Source of the DNA: Prevotella sp. P2-180
GTDB taxonomy: Bacteria; Bacteroidota; Bacteroidia; Bacteroidales; Bacteroidaceae
Length of the DNA stretch: 64,000 nt
Direction: 5' to 3'
NCBI RefSeq assembly: GCF_002251435.1
Contig: NZ_NPJI01000002.1
Span: 32,596-96,595, forward strand
Position 1 is the stretch's first letter, and each line of letters begins with the position of its first letter. Shown piece after piece: positions 36,659 to 44,542 of the stretch. Both the position numbers and the translations under genes were made by a program. A model generated the notes under the pieces. The model worked only from the letters and a program-made list of their open reading frames with translations, was not told where the DNA came from and did no database searches.

Positions 36659-36727
36659 CTTACTCTCTTTACTATTGGGCTTTTCAGGATCCGCCCTGCC
36701 GACATCGACGCTACAAAGGTAGCACCT
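36659..36727 (-). repeat. Duplicated promoter-leader segment, copy 2
   Basis: On the minus strand TACCTTTG (36714-36721) is followed after about 25 bases by CCTGAAAAGCCCAATAGTAA and GAGAGTAAGG, nearly identical to the leader of the DUF2589 operon (33283-33350). No complete gene follows this copy. Confidence 0.65.
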
Positions 36728-36895
36728 CTCCGCTTTCCATGCAAGCCAACTTCGTAAATGCCAGCATCCACTTCGCAGTCCGCCCTCGCACTTGTCCATA
36801 ATGACGATGCAAAGCAAATGCAAATCGAGAGCAGAACTTGCCAAGCTTGCTTGGGTAATTATGCCGAGATGCAGCTTTGCTTATCCAAAGTTAGC

Positions 36896-36953
36896 ACCAA
36901 TCCATCTACATGCCCTAATCTGGTTTGTAATCCACCCACTTTGGTTTGTAAAC
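36896..36953 (-). promoter_or_regulatory. LytTR-type operator 3 with promoter
   Basis: Two direct repeats (minus strand TTACAAACC twice, 21-bp period, 36922-36953) are followed 28 bases later by TAACTTTG (36896-36903), the same geometry as at the DUF2589 operon (27 bases). It points toward the region before the GLUG protein; no gene is directly behind it. Confidence 0.6.
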
Positions 36954-37028
36954 ACAGCATTTTGCACGTCCAAACACCCAACAACTGTTAAAAACACCTG
37001 TCAAATCATCACTTTTCTCCCCAAACTC

Positions 37029-37059
37029 TTGCACAACTCAAATAAAAGTCGTACCTTTG
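37029..37059 (+). promoter_or_regulatory. Promoter of the Abi gene and its leader RNA
   Basis: TTG (37029-37031), a 20-base spacer and TACCTTTG (37052-37059). Confidence 0.75.
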
Positions 37060-37065
37060 CGCCAC

Positions 37066-37118
37066 GAGAACCCGCCAAGCCTCTCAACGATGCTCAAATG
37101 TGCGGGTCGTTTTTTTTA
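37066..37118 (+). ncRNA. Possible short terminated RNA between promoter and Abi gene
   Basis: Hairpin ACCCGC (37070-37075) with GCGGGT (37102-37107), extended by ACG/CGT around a bulge, followed by a run of eight T residues that ends six bases before the ATG. It is a terminator placed between promoter and gene. Abi_2/AbiF genes are reported with upstream structured RNAs (abiF motif) proposed as RNA antitoxins; whether this 50-base RNA belongs to that class is open. Confidence 0.45.
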
Positions 37119-37123
37119 TACTT

Positions 37124-38035
37124 ATGACAAACAGGACAATATTCAATAAAACTTATAAGACTCCGAGCGAGTCAATAGAAATCTTGAAATCAAGAGGACT
37201 GTCAATAACCGATGAAAGCAAGGCTCAGCATTACTTGTCCCACATCGGTTATTATCGTTTATCTGCCTATATGTATCCTCTTCTCCGGATTCCAAAAGAA
37301 AACCATGTATTTAAGAGCGGGGCATCATTTGAGAAAGCATTGAAACTCTATCGTTTCGACAAGAAACTGCGTATGTTGCTTTTCAATGAAATCGAGAAGA
37401 TAGAAGTGGCAGTGAGATGTGCAATCGTGAATCATGGATGCGAGATGACAGGTGATGCTTTCTGGATGACCGATGCGCGGAATTTCTCCAATCCCGCCAA
37501 ATTCAACAAAACCATACGTCTGATAGAAGACGAACTGAACCACTCAAAGGAAGAATTTGTAACACATTTCAAGGAGACCTATTCCAATCCATATCCACCG
37601 GCATGGATATTGATGGAAATCCTTCCCTTTGGTGTCGTCACCAATATTTTTGCAAATATAAAGAACAAGAAACTAAAGAAGCGAATATCACAGTCGTTTG
37701 ACTTGCAGGTTGCTCCATTTGAGTCGTGGCTAACCATTGTTGCTGTCACTCGTAATTCATGCGGACACCATGCCCGTATCTGGAATAGAGTCTTCTCCAT
37801 ACGTGCAACAATTCCTGTAAGAATGAAACGTCCGTGGCTTTTGCTTCAGACAGACCCATTAAGGGTGTATTTTGATATGTGCATCATCAAGTACTTCCTC
37901 AATATCATATCTCCGGGAAATGATATGCTGGACAAGATGCAGGCACTCTTCACAGAATATCCCGAAGTTGACCTCGGCGCACTGGGCTTCCCCTCAGGCA
38001 ACTGGCAGAACGAACCATTGTGGAGCACCCGATAA
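37124..38035 (+). CDS. Abi_2 family abortive-infection protein (AbiD/AbiF-like)
   Basis: 303 residues from MTNRTIFNK; an ATG eight codons earlier lies inside the terminator hairpin. Family features: SHIGYYRLSAYMYPLLR, then LYRFDKKLRMLLFNEIEKIEVAVRCAI, PAWILMEILPFGVVTNIF and a C-terminal RNSCGHHARIWNR, the R-x4-6-H pattern of HEPN ribonucleases. Abi_2 proteins stop phage multiplication by disabling the infected cell. It sits near the right end of the element as a defence cargo, with its own promoter. Confidence 0.92.
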   Translation: MTNRTIFNKTYKTPSESIEILKSRGLSITDESKAQHYLSHIGYYRLSAYMYPLLRIPKENHVFKSGASFEKALKLYRFDKKLRMLLFNEIEKIEVAVRCAIVNHGCEMTGDAFWMTDARNFSNPAKFNKTIRLIEDELNHSKEEFVTHFKETYSNPYPPAWILMEILPFGVVTNIFANIKNKKLKKRISQSFDLQVAPFESWLTIVAVTRNSCGHHARIWNRVFSIRATIPVRMKRPWLLLQTDPLRVYFDMCIIKYFLNIISPGNDMLDKMQALFTEYPEVDLGALGFPSGNWQNEPLWSTR

Positions 38036-38082
38036 CGAAGAAAGGTACTGTCGAAAAAAGAAAAGACCTGCCACCAACGCAA

Positions 38083-38125
38083 CTTGACTTTATTCACTTA
38101 TATATATACAGTCAATAAAGTCAAG
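38083..38125. repeat. Iteron-like inverted repeat, copy A
   Basis: CTTGACTTTATT (38083-38094) and AATAAAGTCAAG (38114-38125) are perfectly complementary around a TATATATA-containing centre. It is preceded by GAAAAGACCTGCCACC, which also precedes copy B. Confidence 0.8.
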
Positions 38126-38338
38126 GCATCTTTATCGGATGACAATTTTGCGAGATTTGTAATTTGCGAAATTATTCTCCATATCCACCTTTATAAGTAT
38201 GCAGGTAAATAGTCTATCCATATACTCTTATACCCGAAGGGGTGGTTTGTACCCACCTCATCAGCGCATATCGAAAACAATTTTTGCCGTGAAAAGAAGA
38301 AAAGACCTGCCACCTCACCAACCCATCCCCTTTGCATC

Positions 38339-38601
38339 ACTTGACTTTATACCTCTTATATATAACAGATAATAAAGTAAAGTTGCCAACCAAGTTCTAT
38401 ACAAGCAGATGGGGTACTTTCAAAGTACTCCATCATCCGCAATCCACTTGACTTTATACCCCTTATATATATACAGACAATAAAGTGAAGTTATCCACTA
38501 AACTCTATACAAGCAGATGGGTTCGTTTCAACCGACACCATCCCTCACAATCCACTTGACTTTATACCTCTTATATATATACAGATAATAAAGTAAAGTT
38601 G
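38339..38601. repeat. Three tandem 107-108-bp repeats, copies B-D
   Basis: Each unit starts ACTTGACTTTATACC, has a TATATATA centre and an AATAAAGTRAAGTT arm. B and C (starts 38339, 38446) then share CTCTATACAAGCAGATGGG-like sequence and a hairpin whose stem ends (ATGG...CCAT) are kept while the inside differs; D (38554) diverges after the arm. The 820 bases between the Abi gene and the LRR remainder contain only these repeats. Possible replication iterons, recombination sites or multimerisation sites. Confidence 0.8.
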
Positions 38602-38858
38602 TCTGTATATCCATATAAGAGAATGGGTATCGTTACAACAGCAGCCCATCCTATTTTCTCTTTTCACGGCATCCCTTTTATTTCTCTTCTCTTCCCTCAT
38701 TTTGTCATCCAAACCGCACATTTGCACGTAAAAGCAAGTTAAAATCGTTAAATCTTCACTTTCCGTAAACCCACAAATAACACCCAATTCACTTTTCTAC
38801 CGTATTAACTGCAAATAATTGGTAATCAATCACTTCTAAATACGCATCTTGTCAAAAA

Positions 38859-40739
38859 CTGACAGCCATTAATTTTGGCTCTTCTTTGATTTCTATTGGA
38901 CAATCCGCATTTAGTCAATGCAATATTTCTGCATTGACTTTACCAGAATCATTAGAGACAATCGGCAATGGTTCATTTCAATATAACAGTATTACTACAT
39001 TAACCATACCAAACAGCGTAAAAAAGTTAGAAAGATATGCGTTTGCTTATTGCAATAATCTGTCAGAAGTAACAATCGGTAACTCATTAGAGGTAATTGG
39101 ATCTTATGCATTTGAATACTGCAGCAATTTATCCAAAGTAACAATTGGTAATAAGGTTAAGACAATTGAAGAGTTTGCATTTCATGGTTGCACAATATTA
39201 TCATCCATTGTTTTGGGAGAATCGCTACTTGTTATCGAGAACAATGCATTCAGCAGTTGTTCAAGCTTAACATCTATTACCTTGCCAAACACCTTGGTAT
39301 CTATTGATTACAACGCATTCGCATCGTCAGGATTAACATCCATCAATATACCAAGTTCTGTTGCAAAAATCGGCACCCAAGCTTTTTCTGGATGCTATGC
39401 TTTAAAAGCAATAACAGTTGATGCAAATAATCCTTCTTATTGTGACATTGACGGAGTATTGTGTAACAAGACAAAACAAATATTGTATCAGTATCCCAAT
39501 GCCAAGGGCAGCGATTACGAGATTCCAAACACAATCACAAAAATAGAAGAGTATGCATTCTCTCTATGTAAAGATGTTGAATCATTAACTATCCCGGCTT
39601 CTGTTGGTTCAATTGAAGGTAGAGCTTTAGAAGGCTGCAGTAATCTTAAAAAGATAACTTGTCTAAGAACAAGTCCAATATCTACAAATTTTGCAAGTTT
39701 TATTTATAGCCGATACAACATATTGCTATTTGTCCCCAAAGAGTCAGTTGATGCATATAAAAATGCAAAATATTGGAAAGATCTTATCATCAAGGCCATT
39801 GGCTCGGTTGCCGAGGACCTTTCTCTCAACAACTCCGAACTGACATTGAATGAGGGCGAGACCTATCAGTTGACATACACCGTATTGCCCGAGACAGCTG
39901 ACGCCCCCACAGTGGAGTGGACATCAAGCAATCCCGAGATTGCCACTGTTGACGAGAACGGAAAAGTGACGGCAATAGCCCTGGGTTCTGCCACTATCAC
40001 TGTCAAGACAACCGACGGCACCGACATCGCTGCAACCTGCAACGTGACTGTGCAAGAAAGTCCCAATACCGACATCACTACAATGGATGACGTTATCTAT
40101 GTGGATCATGCCAAGGCACTCACAGGCAAGAGCGTCACCCTCTCACTGAAGATGAAGCACGAGATGAAGGTGGCAGGATTCCAGTTTAACTTAGTTTTGC
40201 CCGAGAACTTCACCATCGAGAACGTCACAAGAGGTGAGGGTATCAAGGGCTTGGATGACGACGATGAATATATCTACACATTCAACAACTCAGATAAGGA
40301 GGACGGTTCGAGATTCTTCCTCTGCTATTCAACCACCAACACAGCAATGCCTGAAGGCGACATTGAGATAGCCAAGGTTGTGGTAAATGTGCCGGAGGGA
40401 ATTGAGCCAGGTGAATATGGTGTTATCCTGAAGAATGCGGAACTGGCATACGGCACTGAAAAGAAAGTGATTGACTATGTAAAGGGTAGTATCTCTGTGA
40501 CCGACTATATCATAGGCGACGCCAACAACGACGGCATTATATCAGTTGTTGACATCACGGCAATCGGTCAGTATCTCCTCGATGGCGACAAGACGAACAT
40601 CAACTTGGCGGCAGCAGACGCAAACGGTGATGGTGTTGTGTCAGTAGCTGACATCACAACTATAGCCGTAATGATTCTTAATGCCGAGAACACTGGCGTG
40701 AACGAAGGCATAATCGAAGGAAACGAACAATTGAATTAA
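38859..40739 (+). pseudogene. LRR-Ig-cohesin-dockerin surface protein, 3' part (interrupted)
   Basis: The frame is open from 38826 but has no ATG; the sequence fits the LRR register from LTAINFGSSLISIGQSAF onwards. About nine LRR_5 repeats of about 23 residues are followed by a BIG_2 Ig-like domain (LSLNNSELTLNEGETYQLTY, VTAIALGSATITVKT), a cohesin-like beta domain (GFQFNLVLPENFTIENV), and a dockerin-type end with paired GDANNDGIISVVD and ADANGDGVVSVAD calcium loops. It is the continuation of 21662-21985. Unless it uses the TTG at 38886 without signal peptide, it cannot be exported in the present arrangement. Confidence 0.8.
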
Positions 40740-40765
40740 AATTAACAATTTAAATAGATATAATT

Positions 40766-41428
40766 ATGTATAAGAAGATTTTTTCAATCATATTGGCAGC
40801 TCTGTGCATCTGTGGCAATGCCATGGCACAGGGGACAGCCGACTTGGTGATAAACGACATCACTGCAGCCCCAGGCGAGACAGTGACAGTGCCCGTAACA
40901 ATGACAGGCGTGGCTTCGGGCTTCCAGTTTGCGGTTTATCCTCCCGAGGGAGTGACACTGCAGAAGGTGAGCCGCGGTGACGCAGTGAAACTGAGAGACG
41001 ACAGCGACGAGTATGTTTTCTCATTCAAGAGCGCCGAACGTCCCAACGGCGGTAGATTCGTGTTGTGCTATAGCATCGGTGTGCCGACAAACGAAGCCGG
41101 AGTGGTGGCTAACCTTACGTTTGTTGTTGGCGAAGATGTAGCCCCAGGCACATACGACATCGTCATGAAAGATGCAGAGTGTGCGCATGGTTCCAACATC
41201 CTCAGCACCTACAAGGAGAGGACATCCACTCTCACAGTCGCTGCCGCAACTGCCATAAAAGGCTTGAAGGCAGACCAGTTGCTTGAGGATGTGAAGGTGT
41301 ATAACACTGCGGGGCAACTCGTAAAGAGCGTTGAAGGCAGCCAGACTGCCGGCGAGATAACCAAACAGCTGAACTCAGGCTCGTATATTCTGAAAAGTGA
41401 CAAGGGAACATTCAAGGTTGTAAAGTGA
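40766..41428 (+). CDS. Secreted cohesin-like protein
   Basis: 220 residues: a signal peptide (MYKKIFSIILAALCICGNAMAQ), a cohesin-like beta sandwich (VINDITAAPGETVTVPVTM, GFQFAVYPPEGVTLQKVSRG, GRFVLCYSIG), and a C-terminal tail KVYNTAGQLVKSV...GSYILKSDKGTFKVVK, the form used for surface or type IX sorting. It closely resembles the cohesin-like part of the gene just upstream (27-base gap), so the two form a surface-protein operon. Confidence 0.85.
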   Translation: MYKKIFSIILAALCICGNAMAQGTADLVINDITAAPGETVTVPVTMTGVASGFQFAVYPPEGVTLQKVSRGDAVKLRDDSDEYVFSFKSAERPNGGRFVLCYSIGVPTNEAGVVANLTFVVGEDVAPGTYDIVMKDAECAHGSNILSTYKERTSTLTVAAATAIKGLKADQLLEDVKVYNTAGQLVKSVEGSQTAGEITKQLNSGSYILKSDKGTFKVVK

Positions 41429-41478
41429 AACATTTATTTTCTGAATAATAAAATAAAGAATTATGAAGAAATTTTTGG

Positions 41479-41505
41479 AAGGACAGGGGACAGCCCCCTG
41501 TCCTT
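41479..41505 (+). terminator. Hairpin behind the surface-protein operon
   Basis: An 11-bp stem AAGGACAGGGG / CCCCTGTCCTT, about 50 bases after the stop codon. No clear T run. Between here and 41,654 there is only a short stretch (about 41522-41550) resembling an inverted, decayed part of the 84-bp repeat. Confidence 0.65.
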
Positions 41506-41654
41506 CTGTATGTCCTTCTCCGCTGTAGGGGCTTTACTTTATGTAAGCCCGGCCAGTCCGCAAGGCATTTCGATGCTAAGTGAATTACAGGTACTGGAAC
41601 ATTGACCCGTCCTATTGTGACAGTGAGCCAGTGCCACTATAATTAATAGAACGT

Positions 41655-42068
41655 TTATCTGAGTCTTGACATTATGTCATTAAACTCATTTAGTTTGAGC
41701 ACATTTACTTGTGGGAATGATATCTGTTTCAAAACATTAAAATGAGTATCCTCTGTCACGATATAATTAGCATTTGCTACAATGGCGCAATCAACGAACT
41801 TGTTATCATCAGGGTCTTTTTCAATTAATCCCCACCTAAAATGTGCTTCTAATTTAACTGTATTTGGAGCACGCAGGATTATCTCACAAATTAATTTGGC
41901 TATGTGAGATGTTGTCTTTAAAGCCAAAATCTCCTCATATTCCTCCATAATATCATTAGTAATACAGATTCGATATGAGCCATTAATAAAGTCTAACCAC
42001 AAGTCATAAAAATGGCTCCTTCTGGATATTATTTGTATAAGACAATTTGTATCGAGTACAATATCCAT
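41655..42068 (-). CDS. PIN-domain toxin (putative)
   Basis: 137 residues with the PIN-fold acidic residues: MDIVLDTNCL (first Asp), EEYEEIL, KDPDDNKFVDCAIVANANYIVTEDTHF (three Asp). PIN proteins of this size are ribonuclease toxins of type II toxin-antitoxin pairs (COG1569-like). It follows a small gene by 6 bases on the same strand, the usual antitoxin-first order. Confidence 0.88.
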   Translation of the reverse strand: MDIVLDTNCLIQIISRRSHFYDLWLDFINGSYRICITNDIMEEYEEILALKTTSHIAKLICEIILRAPNTVKLEAHFRWGLIEKDPDDNKFVDCAIVANANYIVTEDTHFNVLKQISFPQVNVLKLNEFNDIMSRLR

Positions 42069-42074
42069 AACTTC

Positions 42075-42293
42075 TCACTTATATGGTGTTCTAATATGCT
42101 CATGGCGAAGGGTTTCCAACGCCTTATCATCCAATGTGCCATTGTCCCAAAGAACATCAAGCTCTCTTTGAAGACGTTCATTGAGGAATGTAACCAATAA
42201 CTTCTTCAGTTCTGACAAATCTTCATCTCTATCCAAACATGACATTACGTTGAGTACCTCTCTTTGCGCCGGATTCAATGCTACTGTCTGCAT
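42075..42293 (-). CDS. Putative antitoxin of the PIN pair
   Basis: 72 residues beginning MQTVALNPAQREVLNVMSCL, with a leucine-rich acidic middle (EDLSELKKLLVTFLNERLQREL) that would bind a PIN toxin groove. There is no obvious ribbon-helix-helix or AbrB fold. Its role rests on size and position directly before the PIN gene. A -7 box TAACTTTG lies at 42320-42327. Confidence 0.75.
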   Translation of the reverse strand: MQTVALNPAQREVLNVMSCLDRDEDLSELKKLLVTFLNERLQRELDVLWDNGTLDDKALETLRHEHIRTPYK

Positions 42294-42319
42294 AATAATA
42301 TCTTTAATAATTAATGCTG

Positions 42320-42327
42320 CAAAGTTA
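42320..42327 (-). promoter_or_regulatory. -7 box of the toxin-antitoxin operon
   Basis: The minus strand reads TAACTTTG, 26 bases before the antitoxin start. Confidence 0.5.
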
Positions 42328-42474
42328 ATCTTATTTTTTGAAACATAAATAAATGTGGAAGAATTATTCCTTATTATTACGATTATTTAACTGAATGGGT
42401 AAAAGAATCATAGGGACTGGCACATAAACCCGCTGCTCATTCTATTGGGCAAATTGCCGCAAAAAAAAATCATA

Positions 42475-42558
42475 GGATGCGGTCTTACACGAGGTAAGCC
42501 CCTACGTCGGCTGAGGCTGCGCATAAGCCGCGGGTGGTACGCCCACGCTCCCAGTGGC
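42475..42558 (+). repeat. 84-bp structured dispersed repeat, copy 2
   Basis: Same orientation as 21050-21133 with about seven differences, some of which keep pairing. It is directly followed by the nuclease-gene remnant. Confidence 0.8.
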
Positions 42559-42559
42559 A

Positions 42560-42998
42560 TCCGCATCGTACAAAGGCGAAATAAATCAAGGGTTATATGG
42601 CATGCTTACCATCAAGGGAACATACGGGCAGCAACTCATTCTTGGCATTCCCAACAACAATGTCAGGATGCAATACTATAACTTTCTGTTGGAAAACTAT
42701 TCACCTGTATGCGACATCAACACCAAGGAGCTTGTCACCATGTTTTCACATATGGCGTTCGACGGCAATTGGCATGACGCATTATCAGTCGAAGCACAGT
42801 TACATCCTGAAACTGAAATACTTGTCGAAGTCGGATTATACCGAGAAGAAAGCCCAGGAGCAATGGGACGAGGCTGTCGAGCAAATCAACAGTTATGCCG
42901 TGGCCCCGAGGGTGGAAGCCTTGCGCCAGGGCACACAGTTGCATAAGATCATTATCCAGTTCTGCGGCTGGGACATGATTAAGATGAGGGAAGTGTAA
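42560..42998 (+). pseudogene. Frameshifted C-terminal remnant of a PD-(D/E)XK nuclease family protein
   Basis: The first frame gives YGMLTIKGTYGQQLILGIPN, VRMQYYNFLLENY and MAFDGNWHDALS; the reading then has to shift to continue MTHYQSKHSYILKLKYLSKS ... IIIQFCGWDMIKMREV. It is the same family as 20781-21041 and over 90 percent similar to it in the overlapping part. Here the usual E-x-K reads LKLKYL, so the catalytic Glu is also replaced. The ATPase domain is missing. A dead gene. Confidence 0.75.
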
Positions 42999-43000
42999 CT

Positions 43001-44497
43001 TCAATTTTCAATCTTCCCGTTGTTTCCGACCACGTAAACCGTTCCGTTTTCGATGAGGGCGGCGCGTCCTTTTTGTTTCAGGCGGTTTTCGAGGTTTTCT
43101 ACGTTTACGGCAATGACGCGGGAGTTGTGGAGGAAGGTGATGTCGTCGAAGATAGTGTGTCCGACGAAGATGCGGTCGGCATTGTAGGTATCAAGTACGT
43201 AGGTGACGCCTTCTTCCGATATAGGGTCGTAGTCTTCTTCGTTTAAAACCATGCCACGATACCATAGTGGTCCGTCGCTGGCTATGAGATAATATCCGAG
43301 GGGATTTTGCACTTTCAGCTCCGATTTGTCGATATAGAGCGATTTGCTTATCTCTTCGTTTATTTCGGGTATTGAAAGTTGCATTCGCGCCATCTCCTCG
43401 CTGATGCCGGCATGCACAAAGAGGTTGCGGCCGATGGTCATCATGCTGTTTCGCGTGGAGAGCCATTTGCCGAGCTCTGTGTCGCGGGCGAGAAGGTCGC
43501 AGTATCTGGTGTTGAGTTTTTCGATGAGAAGCTTGTATTTGTTTTCTGTGTAGAGTATATTGTCGTAGAGCACCATGATGTCGTGGTTGCCGAGAAGATA
43601 GTCGGCACTGCCGCCGGCGTCTTCTGCTTCTTTCTCCAACTTGTATAGCAACCATAGAATCTGGGTGGCGTCGTCGCCGCGGTCAAAGATGTCGCCGATG
43701 ACTACGAGCCTGTTGCTGCCGTATGTCCATTTGTAGTTGCTGTCGATCACGCCGTTGCCCTGGAGCATGGTCACGAAGCTGTCGAAGTCTGAGTGTGGGT
43801 CGGAGGTGACAAATGTCTTTGCGGTGATGTCACGGTTCCAGTCTGGCCTTTTTATTTCATGTAGTGTGACCGGGAAACGGTGTTTGCCGTCGCTTGAAAC
43901 CACATTGAACGAATAGTTTGCCAGTAGCCGCTCAAATAGTTCTGTCTTGATGTTGCCTTTTTCGTCGACACTTATGATTTGAGTGGTTTCGTCGGGCTTG
44001 TAAATGATGTATGGGCCGTCTGAGGAGAGTTTGACTATCTGTTCAATATTTTCGTAGCTATCGGTGGCCTTTTGCGGTATAGGCAGTGCGCATCTGAAAT
44101 ATCGCCAGTAGAACCTAGTCTTTTGGCTTTGTGTGACAAAGTGTTTGGTAAGACTTATCTCCTTTTGTCCACTTTTGTCTCGTCGGTATACGTAGTCCCC
44201 GTCCCTTATTGCGTCGTAGAGTCTGTGTCCCTCGCCCACGAGTTCTTTTTGTCGCTGTTTGGACACTGTGCTTACCGTGATGTCTTGTCCTTGAACTGTT
44301 TCTTGGGGATTTGCACGCCTTACTATCGGGTCGAGGTATTTTATGGCGTTGTCGTTGTTGCCGAGTTTTGCTGCTGCTTCGGCGTTGAGATATGTTTCTG
44401 AAAGGCGCAGTAATGGTATGTTGGCGTATTCGGCTGTTTCTCCATCCTGTGGCTGATATGTGAAAATTGAAAGTTGAAAATTGAATAGCTGCGCCAT
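43001..44497 (-). pseudogene. In-frame fusion of a SusD C-terminus with a metallophosphoesterase
   Basis: Residues about 13-142 are the C-terminal part of a SusD/RagB starch-binding-type lipoprotein (IPLLRLSETYLNAEAAAKLG, ELVGEGHRLYDAIRDGDYVY, ALPIPQ). From about residue 143 the protein is a metallophosphoesterase (SDPHSDFDSF, GDIFDRGDD, LLGNHD, VHAGI, VGHTIF), all metal motifs intact, but without its signal peptide. The only upstream ATG lies in the loop of a long inverted repeat (44470-44530). I infer a deletion joining two genes; expression is doubtful. Confidence 0.75.
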
Positions 44498-44530
44498 GGA
44501 ATGATGCGCAGCTATTCAATTTTCAACCTT
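44470..44530. terminator. 25-bp inverted repeat behind the porin gene
   Basis: The arms 44470-44494 and 44506-44530 match at 24 of 25 positions around an 11-base loop. It lies 13 bases after the FadL-like gene stop and is best explained as its terminator. It also contains the only ATG of the SusD fusion. Confidence 0.7.
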
Positions 44531-44542
44531 CAACTTTTAATA

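Larger units (their letters stand above)
21986..38858. mobile_element. Integrated mobile element of about 16.9 kb inside an LRR gene
   Basis: Bounded by the two halves of the LRR gene. Contents from left: putative arm-site repeats, helix-turn-helix protein, tyrosine integrase, membrane protein, excisionase-like HTH, RepA-like ATPase, DUF6291, a hairpin region, the LytTR-controlled DUF2589/muramidase operon, a GLUG surface protein, an Abi gene and iteron-like repeats. The left half is visibly more G+C rich than the flanks, while the right part is A+T rich, so it is mosaic. No relaxase or conjugation genes are visible. Exact ends are uncertain by about 30 bases, and no long direct repeat is seen. 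Confidence 0.75.

Noticed and set aside
36629..36844. 71-residue minus-strand frame
   Set aside because: It overlaps a promoter-like box and the duplicated leader; only its last part (PEKPNSKESK) recurs, and that belongs to the leader.
38339..38601. CRISPR array
   Set aside because: The period is about 108 bp with long conserved units and only three copies, and there are no cas genes nearby.
21960..38870. Long direct repeat as attachment site
   Set aside because: Comparing the two junctions by eye shows no shared stretch longer than a few bases (for example ACTG), so I do not assign a core site.
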